The notes under the pieces were generated by a model that worked only from the letters and a program-made list of their open reading frames with translations, was not told where the DNA came from and searched no databases. 64,000 nucleotides of DNA from Bettongia penicillata ogilbyi (Eukaryota > Chordata > Mammalia > Diprotodontia > Potoroidae), in contig JAJHZJ010000221.1 in assembly GCA_023548195.1 (NCBI GenBank), forward strand, positions 2,710,001-2,774,000, read 5' to 3'. Position numbers and translations under genes: made by a program. Positions 21,456 to 33,125 of the stretch are shown here, piece after piece (the stretch's first letter is position 1; every line of letters starts with the position of its first letter).

Positions 21456-23340
21456 CCAAGAGGTCCCTGACCCACAAAATGGTAAGAAATCCCGAAGGAG
21501 ATACTCTCTGTGATCCTATCAACTTGCCTGATCTACATGATGAGGTTGGGGGATGTAAGGCCATTACCTCGCCTGACTACTAGGTGTTTAGAACTGCCCA
21601 CTAACAGTTCATTTAGAGGGCTGAGAAATCCTGAGTTTATGTATGCCTCATTAAGGATGACTGATTAAATCCTAGCATCTGGATGAGGCTTTGATTAGTT
21701 CAAGCTATTGTGGATGAGAACTGCCAGTTTGAATTGCAAAAGGAGTCAAGCAGATCCACCAGAATGAGTTAGAGAGATCTAAAGAAGGCTGAGCACAGTG
21801 CAGAGACCACGTAGTAGACTTTGTTTCTAGAGATGTAAAAGCCTGGGTGTTAGCACAGGCTCTTGTCCTCCTCCCACCAAGGATCAACCATCACCCCCTA
21901 GCTTCAGTTATGGCACTCATGCAAAGGCAGTGATGGAGCCTCCTAGTCTAAGACATGACAGTAGCTGGGGACAGTGACAGAGGCCAATGGAAGTTGCACA
22001 TGCTTATCCACACGGCCCCAGGAAAGGGGAATCATGTAGCTCAGTAGGATTTTCTGAACGCCAGTACTTTAGAGGATTTAAGAGTCAAAGACAAAGTCTG
22101 GAAGCTAGAAGAGTAGCAAAGGAATGAGCCATGAAGCGAAGGAACAAAATTCAGGATTTTGTCTTTTGCCACAAATGAATTATCTGGACAGTTCAGGCCC
22201 AGGGAGAAGGGGTCTGCACTTGTAGAACAACCAAGTTTGTTTTGTCTGTTCATTGGAGACCAAATACTTAATGTAAATACTTAGAGTTTGTTGTTGTTGT
22301 TGTTTTTTTAGCAATAAGCATTCTGCAATAATTTATATATTACTATATTTAGTAATAATGACATATACAGTCTAAATGAGATTGAATAAGTTGTTGGGTT
22401 GAAGATGGGACTCACTGGAAAGGAGAGAATTATATTAACTGTGTGTGAGTTGCTTTGAGTTGTTTCACATTTTCTATGAGGTCAAATTAAGTCTCTACTT
22501 GAAATACTTTATGACCTCGAGCATTATTACATGGCAGCTAGACTCTGATGTTAACTTGCATAACTATTTTCTGAGGTTCCAAGAGGACCTAATTTGTTTG
22601 GGGGTCAGCCCATCAGTCTAGTCTATGTAAACCTAGAACTTGGAGGTAGTGGTAGTGTGCAGCACTATGTACTAATGCAATTACTGTCATATGTTGAACT
22701 GGCCTGAATTGAGTTGGATTGAACTGAATTGAATCCTTTGTCAGAAACTACAAAGATATGAACTGTCTAAGTTGCATTTTTTTCATCTCTTTTAGGCTTC
22801 TCTTGTCTCAGACTCTCATTCTAAGATTTGGAAAAAAAAAAAAACAAAAAACTCTGCAGTGCATGTTCTAAACAACCATCTTGGAAAAAAACAAGTAGAT
22901 GGAAAAATGTATGGTCTTCAACTGTGTCATGTAACTCAATGGACAACCTCTCAAATGAGTTCATCATCCTGTATCTATCTCTTGGACAAGTGCTTCAGGT
23001 GAACAATAAATTGGATTTAGATTTAAGTAAGAGTTAGATTTATCCTTTCATATCACTATGGATTTCATTGGGGAGGTTTTGTGGCATTTCAGAAATTGAT
23101 ATGTAGAATGCAACATCTTCAATAAATTGGAGCATTCCAAGTAACTTGCTCTCAACAGACAATCCTCTCGTTTGGACTCTAGGCAGTCCATTCTCCATGA
23201 TATTGACAAATACCCTAGGTGAGAATATGAACTCAACTCAACAGTTTCACAACTTTTTATGTCAATATTTGATAGATTATTGACCAAAGTTAATTCTATT
23301 ATGCATCTGGGGATGGTAAAAATTTAAATTATGGAAGAAC
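21456..23340. other. No gene recognised
   Basis: Unique-looking sequence with a short (GTT)n run at 22288-22308 and an A12 run near 22831. No supportable coding frame. Confidence 0.5.
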
Positions 23341-23349
23341 AATGTTTAA

Positions 23350-23577
23350 ATGTATTGTTATTCTTTAGCCAATTAATTGTGATCCCATTTGGGGCAAAGA
23401 TACTGGAGTGATTTGCCATTTTCTTTTGCAGCTCATTTTATGGAAGATGAAATGAGCAAAGTTGGATTAAGTGACTTGACTAGGGTCACACAGCTAGTGT
23501 CTGAGGTCAGATTTGAACTTAACTCCTCCTGACTCCAGGTGCAATGTTCTATCCATTGTGCCATCTAACTGCCCCAA
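23350..23577 (-). repeat. Marsupial tRNA/CORE-SINE, near full length
   Basis: In + orientation: TGTGATCCCATTTGGGGCAA, GATTTGCCATTTTCTTTTGC, AGGGTCACACAGCTAGTGTC, CCTGACTCCAGGTGC and GTGCCATCTAACTGCCCC. This is the complete antisense order of the family. Confidence 0.85.
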
Positions 23578-23589
23578 AATAGTGTCATA

Positions 23590-23856
23590 AGAATTTGTTA
23601 TTTTTCAGTCATTTTAGTCATGTATGACTCTCTGTGACCTAATTTTGGGGTTTTCTTGGCAGAGATATTGGAGTTGTTTGCTATTTCCTTCTCCAGTTCA
23701 TTTTACAATTGAGGAACTGAGGCAAGCAGGGTGAAATTACTTGCCCAGGGTCACCCAGCTAGTAAATGTCTGAAGCCAGATTTAAACCCATGAAGAAAGT
23801 TTTCCCGATTCCAAGGCCAGTGCTTTATCCACTGTATTACCTAGCTGCCCTTTTAA
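23590..23856 (-). repeat. Marsupial tRNA/CORE-SINE, near full length
   Basis: Antisense copy from CAGTCATTTTAGTCATGTAT through CTTGCCCAGGGTCACCCAGC to TGTATTACCTAGCTGCCC. The L1 at 23857 landed at its tRNA-like head and duplicated 16 bp of it. Confidence 0.87.
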
Positions 23857-24660
23857 AAAATATATTTTTTATAATATTCAGTTCTACAAGCTTTTGAGTT
23901 CCAAATTTTCTTCCCTTTCCTTTTTCTCTCCCCTCCCCCAGATGGCATGCAATCTGATATAGTCTCAACATATATATTCACATTGAACATTTTCACATTA
24001 GTCACGTTGCAAAGAAGAATTATAACCAATGGAATGAACCATGAGAAAGAAGAAACAATAGAAAAAAGAGAGAGCAAATAATGTCTGCAACTCTGTAATT
24101 CTTTCTCTGTATATGGATAGCATTTTCCAACATGAGCCTTTTGAAGCTGTCTTAGAACTCTGCATCAATGAGAAGAGCCAAGTCTATCAAAATTTGTCTC
24201 CAAACAATGTGGCTATAACTGTGTACAGTGTTTTCCTGATTCTGCTCCCCTCACTCAGCATCAGTTCATATAAGTCTTTCCAGGTTTTTCTGAAGTCTTC
24301 CTATTCATCATTTTTTATAGCACAGTAGTACTCCATTACATTCATGCACAACAACTTGTTCAACCCTTCCCCAGTGGATGGGCATTCCATCAATTTCTAA
24401 TTCTTTGCCACCACAAAAAGAGCTGCTATAAATATTTTGTACATGTGGGTCTTTTTCCCACATGTATGATCTCTTTGAGATACAGCCCTAGAAGTGGTAT
24501 TATTGGGTCAAAGGGTATGCATATCGTTATAGCCTTTTGGGCATAATTCCAAATTATCCTCCAAAATGGTTGGATTAGTTCACAAGTCTACCAACAATAC
24601 ATTAGTGTTCCAATTTCCCCACATCTCCAGCACTTATAATTTTCCTGTTTTGTCATGTTA
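23857..24660 (-). mobile_element. L1 3' end, 5'-truncated, inserted in a SINE
   Basis: 3'UTR then ORF2 end in antisense order: CATCAGTTCATATAAGTCTT, TGCCACCACAAAAAGAGCTG, TTGGGTCAAAGGGTATGCAT. A perfect 16-bp target duplication CTAGCTGCCCTTTTAA lies at 23841-23856 and 24661-24676. ORF2 residues such as NMTKQENYKCWRC are visible but the frame is broken. Confidence 0.92.
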
Positions 24661-24676
24661 CTAGCTGCCCTTTTAA

Positions 24677-25622
24677 GTGTATTATGTTCCCATCCTGTTC
24701 TCTGGTATGGGTGTGGTGGAACATACTTTTTTTTTTTTGCTCTGTTTCTATTTTTCATGATTCTGAACATGATGAACACCAACAAACATTTGGTCAACGT
24801 TTCCATTGACTAAGAAGAACTGAAAAAGAGAATTGTATACAAAATGGTAAATCTCCATTATATACCATTTGCTTTCTAAAAATGCATAAAAGAAAGTCGG
24901 ATGTGAGTTTCAGAGCTGTCCTATTTGTGTCTAGGGCCCTGATTTCTTGAAGGTTGTGTCAATAGAGTGTAAGCTGTGGAAAGTACTACCAAGATGGAAA
25001 AGTCTGGAGTATGAGTTGGCATGCATAATGACCTGATCAGCAATGCAAAATGGTCGTTGCTAGGTTGAGAAAAGATGGATTTTAAAAAAATGATATATTT
25101 TGCTTTGACACAATTTTCTGGTCCTTTAGCTTACTGATTCTGAATAGAAAATAAGGAAATGTGTTTTAATAAGAGAGGTGAGTTTTTCGGTCACAGAAAG
25201 TCCTACCAGTAAATCTTAGAAGGGGTGGTGTTCTGGTCTGGGTCTGAAATAGACCAGACTCCTAGTAGTTTATGTTTGATATTGGGACAAAACTATGGGA
25301 CACTGGTAGGTCATCCAACAATGAACAAAAGGAGACTTAATGAGTTTAGCCAGAGAGGCTATTCAAAGAGAATAGATATTGATGACACACTAAGCTGATT
25401 AAACTGCTTGAGTTCCTTTGCTTGACTTCATCCTTTTCCACATCCTTTTCCAGCATTAGAATGCTCCTGGATCTTCTTGTGATTGCTTTCTACTCAGGCG
25501 TCCAGGAAACTATGTCAACATCTTAAGTCATTACTTGGTCCCTTTGAGTCAACCAAGTCTTGAGGATGTTTTTAATATCTTAAAACAAAATTAGACCAAG
25601 TGGCATGTGGACAAGATTAGTA
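24677..25622. other. No gene recognised
   Basis: AT-rich unique-looking DNA with a T11 run near 24728. Confidence 0.5.
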
Positions 25623-26096
25623 CAGTAGTTCGTAAAGTGTGCTCCAAGGACCTCTGAGGGTCTCCAAGATTATTTTCATAATAATACTAAGATATTACTT
25701 ATCTGTTAAAATACAGTTCTACCTGCATATCTGAGGCTGTATTTTCTTTATATGCTTTAACCAAACAAAACACATAGCAACAGACTGAATGCAGAAGCAG
25801 ATAGAAGAACCTAGCTGTCTTTTATTAAGTCAGACATTAAAGAGATTTACAAAAATATATAAAATGATGTCACTCTTCTCACTAAATAATTTTTAAGAAA
25901 AATATTATATTAACATGTGACATTTATTATTGTAAAAATAATACCATAATGAATTAAGAAATAAATAATTTAAAAGTTCACCAATTTTAATTTGTAATAA
26001 GGTAAATATTATTAGATATAACCCATAAAAACAAAAGCTCTTTAAGGTCCATAAAAGTTTTTGCAAGATCCTAACACCAAAAGATTTGAGCGCCTG
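25623..26096. mobile_element. hAT-Charlie-like non-autonomous element
   Basis: The left end CAGTAGTTCGTAAAGTGTGC is followed by AAGGACCTCTGAGGGTCTCC and ATTTTCATAATAATACTAAG, the recognisable order of Charlie-type hAT elements. The right end, reverse-complemented, is CAGGCGCTCAAATCTTTTGG and pairs imperfectly with the left. No transposase frame and no clean 8-bp flanking duplication, so the copy is old. Confidence 0.65.
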
Positions 26097-27085
26097 TAGG
26101 TTGGGTTATTGTTCCTACCTCAGGTAATATGTCCCTGGCATAGAGGGAGAACTGTCATCTACAAATGTGGAGATCTTTAAAATATGGGGAAAGTGGTGAC
26201 TCTAAGTCCATCAGTATTTATAATTAACCATAGCAGGTCATTCCAAATAATCCTGGAGAAGCTAGTGTTTCCCACTAGATTTGGCTAAAAATTGCCCTTG
26301 CCTAAATTTTTAGAATTTTAGGAATAATCTTTGCTACTCCACTTACTGAGAAAATATGGTTGATGTCAATATAAAATGAGTTTTTCCAAGTAGGAGAATG
26401 GATAGGGTTAGTAAATTCATGCCTACATGTTATATGCACATATATTTATGTGAACTTCATGGCCTCAGTGGCTCTCTTCTTTTGACCTGGGTACAGAAAG
26501 CCAGGCATAGTTCTAATCGCACTAATTCTCCAACTTTGAAGAATCCTGTTGATTTCACAGGGCAGGACAGGGCTTTCTCGTGAGCAGAAAGATTTATGAC
26601 CTGTTTGGGCAGAAAACCCCACAAAACCCCCATTGAATTTCTTCTCCTTTATCTTCCTAATATCAAATAAGATTAAAAGGGCTCTGGCCATTTGACAGTC
26701 ATTCATTGGCCTCATGACACAGGGTATTATTGTGTGATGCTCACCCAGTGGCTATAATTAGTAATTATGGAAGGAGTCCACACACATTTGAATAGCTACT
26801 GTATTTGGCTAATGATGTCAGTCAACCTCACTTATTATGTGGCCTGAGCTGTGGGGCAGGCAGAATTCAACGAACATGAAATCAGACCTTAATTAAGCTT
26901 TCCGTGAAGTAAACAGATTGTAAAGGTTAGGAATAAGGGTACATTATTTAGGCCATACCTTGATGGGTATGGGAAGCAGCTTGGGGAACTAGGGAAAGAA
27001 CACTAGGTTAAAAAAGACTAAAGACTGGGGCTCTAGTTGTTTTCACCACTTACAAAATATATCAACAAATATTTTTATATCTCAT
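26097..27085. other. No gene recognised
   Basis: Unique-looking sequence. Frames at 26398-26583 (+) and 26446-26715 (-) have no recognisable features. Confidence 0.5.
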
Positions 27086-27089
27086 TTTC

Positions 27090-27350
27090 CTCATCTGTAA
27101 AATGGCAGTTTTTGTTGTGTTGTTTTCAGTTGTGTCTGACTCTGGGGTTTTCTTGGCAAAAATACTGCCGTAGTTTGCATTTTCTTCTCAGGCTCATTTT
27201 ACAGATGGGAAAACTGAGGTAAACAGGGTTTATGACTTGCTCAGGGTCACGTAGCTACTAAATGTCTGAGGCTGGATTTGAACTCACAAAGATGAGTCTT
27301 CTTCATTCTAAGGCCAGTGCTATATACACTATGCCACCTAGCTACCCCGA
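27090..27350 (-). repeat. Marsupial tRNA/CORE-SINE, near full length
   Basis: Antisense order from GTTGTTTTCAGTTGTGTCTG through TCATTTTACAGATGGGAAAA and GGTCACGTAGCTACTAAATG to ATGCCACCTAGCTACCCC. Confidence 0.85.
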
Positions 27351-27462
27351 ACTGCTGATAAGATCAATAACCTTACAGGATTGTGGGGTTGTAAAGTGTA
27401 ATGCAATACCTCTCATTTAACATCAATGAACATCTGTTCTCCATAATGAAATAGGATTAATA

Positions 27463-28160
27463 CAAGAGGCAGCAGGGCATAGTGGATAGAGAGCTAGCCT
27501 TAGAGTTAAGAAGTTCTGGATTCAAGTCCTGCCTCTGACATGATCTGGCTGTATGACTCTAGGAAAGCCATTTTGTTGCGGTCTAGGGGTGCTGGGAATC
27601 CCGAAATGCAAGGGTCTGCCTTGAAAGAATTCAACCACTCAAGCCTTCTTTCAGTTCAAGTAGCGAGTTTATTATGACACTGCCTGGGGTGGGCAACATT
27701 TCTAGTGAGTCTGAGCATTTGTAATGCCAATATTCGTGGACCAGATTTTAAAAATCTGAGGAATTTAATAGGACAAGATGGATACTTTTATATACAGAAA
27801 GTGGGAAAATCTGAATCTGATTAGGGAGTGGCAAGTAGTCTGGGGTGGGCCAGGTGAAGACAAGGACAGCCACATTGAAAGGGCAGTTAAAAGGATTATT
27901 GAGTGGGATGGGCCGTGCCTCAGATGAACACCAGGGATCTGGATTCAGGGGCTGGGTTCCTGAAATTTGTGAGAAAGTTCCAGGGCTTTTCCTTTTTGAA
28001 GTCCAGATCCCAAGGACAAGATCTTTTCCTTTTGGGGTTCGGGTTCCATCCCCATCCCTCAGTACTCTAGGCAACTCTACAGAGCCGTTGTAGACCTGCA
28101 TTGGTAGGAGTTCCTTTGTATGGGATTCCCATACAATGATGAAATCACAGGTTTGTTTAA
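27463..28160 (+). repeat. SINE split in two by a solo LTR
   Basis: The 5' half (27463-27573: GAGGCAGCAGGGCATAGTGG, ATTCAAGTCCTGCCTCTGAC) and 3' half (28055-28160: CCTCAGTACTCTAGGCAACT, GACCTGCATTGGTAGGAGTT, AATGATGAAATCACAGGT) are consecutive parts of one sense SINE. The 481-bp block between them is the LTR. A related copy lies at 35005-35215. Confidence 0.75.
27574..28054 (-). mobile_element. Solo endogenous-retrovirus LTR inside a SINE
   Basis: On the - strand the block begins near TGGGGATGGAACCC. It carries a TATA box (TGTATATAAAAG) and then AATAAA (in TCATAATAAACTCG) about 120 bases later, and ends CTAGACCGCAACA. This TG...CA layout with TATA and poly(A) signals marks an LTR. It sits exactly at the break in the SINE. 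The target duplication is unclear (CCATTT versus CCATCC at best), so the distal boundary is uncertain by about 6 bp. No viral coding sequence is present. Confidence 0.7.
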
Positions 28161-28164
28161 AAAA

Positions 28165-29095
28165 AGGTCTCTATCTTCATTGTGAGAACGCCTCCCACTA
28201 AGACAGATTTACTTATTTCATTAGACTCCAGAGTTGGGGTCAGGGTCCCCAGAATGGAGCATGAGATCAGCTAATCAAGGGGTGGGAAGAGGGGTCCCAT
28301 TTCACCCTCTCTACAATAGCTTGGAGTCTATCACCAACATAACCATCACCCATCTCCTTATCTCTGACATTCCCTGTCTCTGAGCCCTGCCTCAGTTGCA
28401 TAAAGGAGAGCTCCCCCTTCTCCCTTTAGAGTCCAACATCTGGCCCCTTAAGGCAGCTATAATCTAACCGCTATTGAACACTGGGTGTTCTCAGCAGCAG
28501 CTGCACAGGTACAGTGGAAGACAGTTCCTCCAGCCCCCTGTTCCTACTAGGTCCCCAGATCACGGCTTGGCTGCAGCAGCTTCCTCTCAGGTAGACATTT
28601 CCTCCCAAGGCAATAACAACATTGCACCTACCCCTCTTCTGTTTTGGGTGAGAACGAAGAAGTCACAAAGGATTGGAGAGATACTAAGGAAGTGTGATCT
28701 GCATCACCCATATCATTAAAATATCTGTCCCCTGTCTATTTAAGTTTTAGTATTTAAGTCTCTATATAAATATATCCATGCTTAATTGTAGCCTTCTGGG
28801 GGAGGAGGGAAAGAACCAAGTAAAAAGTAAAAAGTGCACAGCAGAGAAAAAAAGAAAACTTGCAAGGAAGCAAAGATGGATAGCTCTCAACAGAACTCAT
28901 GGTATTTATTACATAGGCTTTTTTGAGATGGAAATTCATTGCTACGTATTTTGGACTCTTACGTTCTGCTGTGCACATGACGTGCTTTTTTCTTATTCTG
29001 TATAAGTATCAATATTTAAATTTATAGGTTTTTTTTTCTATTCTTATTGTGTATTTAAGTTTTGGAAAAATAAAGTAAAAGTGATTAAAATAAAA
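28165..29095. other. No gene recognised
   Basis: Moderately GC-rich first half (28380-28690), then AT-rich with AAGTAAAAAGTAAAAAGTGC and an A-rich end near 29080 that could be a retroposon tail. Not assignable. Confidence 0.45.
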
Positions 29096-29099
29096 TAAA

Positions 29100-29490
29100 C
29101 TCTCCTTCCCCTCTAAACTCACCTGTCTTTCAAATTTCCCTATTACCGGCAAGAGCACCACCATCCTTCCAGCCCCACAGGTTCACAACCTCACTGTTCC
29201 CAACTCTCCATTTTCCCTCAGCCCAGATGTACAGTCAGTTGCCAAATCTTGTCCTATCTGACTCTACATATTTCTTTTGTTTGCTGCATTCTCTGCTCAC
29301 ACAACCTGCTGCCAGGGTCAGGTCTTCATCAGCTCTTGCCTGGATTATTGCAGTCATGTACTAATTGGTCTCTGCTTCAGATATCCACCTTTCACCCCAG
29401 CTGCCAGCCTGATTTTTTCTAATACGTGTTGTTTTTTTCGTAAGAAACATGACACTCAGCTTCTTAAAAAACTTCCATGGCTCCCCATTG
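29100..29490 (+). mobile_element. L2-type LINE 3' fragment
   Basis: TCTTGCCTGGATTATTGCAG, ACTAATTGGTCTCTGCTTC, CAGCTGCCAGCCTGATTTTT and CTTCCATGGCTCCCCATTGA follow the L2 3' order, as in the copy at 54875-55350. No frame is intact. Confidence 0.6.
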
Positions 29491-29493
29491 ACT

Positions 29494-29595
29494 CTGGAGG
29501 ACATACTGAGGCTGATGACATTGCTGAGCTCTGCCTCACTTAAGCCCAATTCACAGGCAAGTCAAGATAGCAGTAATTTTTGGTCACTTTATTTT
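29494..29595 (+). repeat. WSINE1-like SINE 3' fragment
   Basis: GGAGGACATACTGAGGCTGA, GCTCTGCCTCACTTAAGCCC and AATTCACAGGCAAGTCAAGA match the 3' half of the SINE at 30957-31245. Confidence 0.6.
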
Positions 29596-29599
29596 GTAA

Positions 29600-30080
29600 G
29601 ACATTTTGGAATCTGGGACCCAGATTTTCATTTATTTTTTAAAATTCATTTTTATTTATTTGCTTATGATCATTTCCTTTTTTAAAAAGCCAAGACAATT
29701 TGCTTTTTGTACTGCATTGTTTTCTTTTAGGAGTTCTTGAAATATAGCTCGGAGAAAACAGGCTTAAAAGCAGCCCATTAGCCCATTGTGTTTCAGATGG
29801 AGCTTCTTGACTAAGCCTTTAAATCCTAACCACTCTGGTGATCACAGCATGGCCCAGAACAGGCCCAGTCTAAGCCTCCTGGTTTACTGTTTAGGTTAGG
29901 ATGGCTTAGAATGAGTGTAAATTGCCATTTGTTTTCTATTTTGGCTAGAAACTCTAAAAGGGTCTTTTCCTCCCAAACTGATAGTGTGTAGTGGTAAAAT
30001 GGACCATCTTTTGTCACAATTCTTACACAGCCCTTAGTCACCGAACGGGCATTGCCTCAGCCAAACTGAAGTCTAATTTA
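29600..30080. other. No gene recognised
   Basis: AT-rich at the left. The right part (29825-30060) has a short - strand frame without recognisable features and may be an old unclassified repeat. Confidence 0.4.
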
Positions 30081-30084
30081 GAAA

Positions 30085-30290
30085 GGTGGGAGTCACCCAC
30101 CACATCCTGGGGCCATCATCATTCATCTGGACTTTGGTCTTGCCATTGGACTTCCATGACCGTGGAGGAGAGAGGGAGGTGCATGACCTAGAGCAGTTCT
30201 GTCTCACTAATCTAATTCACCTGCAAGTCAAGACATCACTCTGGTGATGACCTTGCTCCTTTTCAAGAAAGGAAGGACGTACAATCACAA
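30085..30290 (+). repeat. WSINE1-like SINE 3' part
   Basis: CACATCCTGGGGCCATCATC, GAGGAGAGAGGGAGGTGCAT, AATTCACCTGCAAGTCAAGA and TTTTCAAGAAAGGAAGGA are in the family order. Confidence 0.7.
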
Positions 30291-30737
30291 AGATCAGAAA
30301 TTATTTTGCCTTTATATTATCTGTTTAAAAATTTTATTTTTGTATAAATATTAAAATGTGCATAACTATAAGTAATTATTTACAAATGAACACATAGGCA
30401 AAGATTGTGGTATATGCTCCCATTTTTTTTATTGATAGGGGTGTATGACTAAAAAAAATTGGAGACAACTGGTCTAGTAGACAAATGCTAGAAGAGCTGC
30501 TTGAAGAATATGAAGGGTAAGTGACTTGCACAGGGTCATTGAGATAGCAAGGGTCCCAGGCATGATTTAAATCTGGATCTGTTTCCTCTTCAACAGAAAC
30601 TTGGAAATGTTTTGAAATCTTTTATTAACCTATTAAGGCTAAAAGATAATCTGTCTATAGATCAGAGATAAAGTCTGCTCGTGATTGCAGGTCCTCCCCC
30701 AGCAGAAACTTTATCATCTTCAAGGCCTAGTTGAGTA
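30290..30737. other. No gene; possible SINE scrap
   Basis: GTGACTTGCACAGGGTCATT near 30520 suggests a short antisense CORE-SINE remnant. Otherwise AT-rich. Confidence 0.4.
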
Positions 30738-30885
30738 TGAGAGGAGAGACAGACAGAGGCAGAGACAGGAGACAAGAGACAGACACATAGAGAGATAGAA
30801 ACAGATAAAGAGAGGCACAGAAAGACATGCAGACAGAAACAGACAAAGACAGGCATAGACAGAAAGAGAGACAGAAAACTGAGAG
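30738..30885 (+). repeat. GACA/GAGA-rich imperfect tandem repeat
   Basis: About 150 bp of diverged ACAGA/GACAGAGA units, strongly purine-rich on the + strand. Confidence 0.85.
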
Positions 30886-30956
30886 CATTTATTAGCCTTG
30901 GGGCTACACATATAAGCAAGCAAGGCAATCCTTGCTCTCAAGGTTACATCCTAATG

Positions 30957-31245
30957 GGGGGCAGCTAGGTGGTGCAGCGGATAGCACACCAGTGCAGGAG
31001 TCAGGAGGACCTGACTTCAAATCTCATCTCAGACACCTGACACTCACTAACTGTGACCTTGGGCAAGTCACTTAACCCCAATTGCCTCATCCTGGGTCAT
31101 CTCCAGTCATCCTGATGAATATCTGGGCACTGGATTCAGATGGCTCTGGAGGAGAAGTGAGGCTGGTGACCTGCACAGCCCTACCTCACTCAAAACAAAG
31201 TCAAGTCATGTCATTATTTCTCTTCCACAACGAAGGAGGAACACA
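30957..31245 (+). repeat. WSINE1-like SINE, near full length
   Basis: Starts GGGGCAGCTAGGTGGTGCAG (tRNA-like head with an A/B-box-like layout). It continues through AGTCAGGAGGACCTGACTTC, TGGGCAAGTCACTTAACCCC, CATCCTGGGTCATCTCCAGT and GAAGTGAGGCTGGTGACCTG, and ends TCCACAACGAAGGAGG. This is the best reference copy in the window. WSINE1 is, to my knowledge, an Australian-marsupial CORE-SINE. Confidence 0.85.
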
Positions 31246-31489
31246 CACACATCCTAATGGAGAAAGATGACACATAAAGGGGATACAGAGGGTTGGGGAT
31301 CACACATCAGCACAGCACACAATATACACAAACAAGGTAGGCATAATCTGGAGCTGGTCACTGCGAAGTTATATGGAGACCTGACTCTGGGCAAGGTAAG
31401 AGGAAAGGTCACCTACAGGGTTCCCGGTAGTTTTGGGGCAGAGTCCAAGATTGAGGGTGGGGGAAAGGGAGGCATAGAATAAGATTGAC

Positions 31490-31650
31490 AGTGGGCCAAT
31501 AGTTAACCTATTATGTGTCTGGCACTGCACTAAGTGCTGGGGGTTACAAAGAAAGGCTCTCAAGAAGCTACAATCTCATGGGGGAGACAATATGAAACAC
31601 CTATGAACAAACAAGGTCTATACAGGATAGGCAGGAGGTAATGAACAGAA
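31490..31650 (+). repeat. Unclassified interspersed repeat
   Basis: TTATGTGTCTGGCACTGCAC, AAGTGCTGGGGGTTACAAAG, CTCATGGGGGAGACAATATG and ACAAACAAGGTCTATACAGG resemble a common marsupial repeat and the diverged copy near 3410-3790. Confidence 0.45.
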
Positions 31651-31864
31651 GGAAGTTACTAGCATTTAAAAATATTTTAAAAATTCGTTTTAAACTTAAA
31701 TACAAAATGAGAAAAAGAGTATTTCCACGTACCCAGCAGACATTAGAGAGGATTCGATGTAAAACAATAAATTTCAGTTTCATAAAAACCTATGTGACAA
31801 ATCCTACACAAAGTTTTCAAAGCAACTCAGCCTTCCTGGGCTTCCTTCTAGGTTTCCTTTTGTT

Positions 31865-32285
31865 CTTTGCTGTGTACTTTTTATTTTATTTTTTTTCTTT
31901 CCTTCCTCTCTTCCCTCCCACCCTAGAAAAGTCTACAATTAAATGCATATATGCATATACATCTATAAACATGCATCCATCTATGTACATATACACACTA
32001 CAAAAATGTAACACCATACCATTTGTCAGTTCTTTCTCTGCAGATGGATAGCATCTTCTTTTAAAGATCCAAGTCTTTGCATGTTTTTTTTAAATCAGCC
32101 AGCTCATTATTTCTTATATATATTTCATTATATACCACAGCACTATTCCATCACAATCGTATCCTATTTGAGACATCATCTGTGAAAGTTTCTCCCCAAT
32201 TTTCTGCTTTCCTTCTAATCTTGACTACATTGGTTTTATTTATACAAGAAAATTTTAATTTAGGATAATTGAAATTATCCAAGTT
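31865..32285 (-). mobile_element. L1 fragment, rearranged or deleted
   Basis: 3'UTR-like and ORF2-end-like sequence (TTTGTCAGTTCTTTCTCTGC, TATACCACAGCACTATTCCA) jumps to the upstream ORF2 segment TCCCCAATTTTCTGCTTTCC, matching 10940-11010. The copy carries an internal deletion. Confidence 0.6.
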
Positions 32286-32454
32286 ACTAGCATTAAAGGA
32301 AATCAGGAAAGGCATCTTGCAGACAGCCAGAGCTCAAGCAGCATGATTTGGAAATGGTGACTGTGCAGCCATTTTACCTTACATGCCTAAGGGTGTTTTT
32401 TCAATATAGACTGTCATGAACACTGCAATTAAAAATACTCAAGAAATAGTCTTC

Positions 32455-32712
32455 CTAATAATAATAATAATAGTTAATATTTATATAGTGCTTACTATGT
32501 GCCAAGCACTTTATAAATATTATCTCATTTGGTCCTCATGCAATTCTATGAGGTAGATGCCATTGTTATCTCCATTTTTACAGTTGAGGAAACTGAGGCC
32601 ACATAACAAGTGACTTGCCCAGAGTCACATAGCAACTCAGTGTTAAGGTGAGATTTGAACTCAGGTTTTCCTGATTCTAGGCCCAACACTATCCATTGTA
32701 CCACCTACTTGC
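32455..32712 (-). repeat. Marsupial CORE-SINE with ATA microsatellite at its end
   Basis: (AATAAT)n at 32457-32473 leads into TTATATAGTGCTTACTATGT, GTGCCAAGCACTTTATAAAT, AGGAAACTGAGGCCACATAA and TATCCATTGTACCACCTACT. Confidence 0.85.
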
Positions 32713-32869
32713 AGAAAATAATTCATGTAGATTTTAATTCCCTATCAGATGCTCTGCAGAAGCAATTCTAAACCTTTTCCCATCCCCTTGAGCCCTTGAC
32801 TCACAGATGGCAATCTTGAGTTGGAGGAGTTTTACAGGATTATAAGATCATAGATTTAGAGCTGGAAGG

Positions 32870-33125
32870 AGGGGAAAGGGAAGAAGCATCTATATAGCAC
32901 TTACTATGTGCCAGGCACTGGGCTAAGTAAGCACTTTACAAATATGGTCTCATTTGATTTGGAAGAAACCTCTGAGGTCATCTAGTCTAAACCCATCATT
33001 TTATAGATAAAGAAACAGGAGCCCAGGGAAGTTAAGCAATGGGTCCAGCATCAAGTAAGTGGTAAACTGTCAGAAGCAGGATTTAAATCTTGGTCTTCTA
33101 AGACAGCTCTTTCTACTGGGCTTTA
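32870..33125 (-). repeat. Two SINE pieces, antisense
   Basis: TATATAGCACTTACTATGTG and CCAGGCACTGGGCTAAGTAA end at about 32958. A second piece begins CCTCTGAGGTCATCTAGTCT and runs to GATTTAAATCTTGGTCTTCT. Confidence 0.65.

Noticed and set aside
30957..31030. Possible tRNA gene
   Set aside because: The tRNA-like head belongs to a SINE with a CORE body and 3' tail, and many similar copies are in the window.
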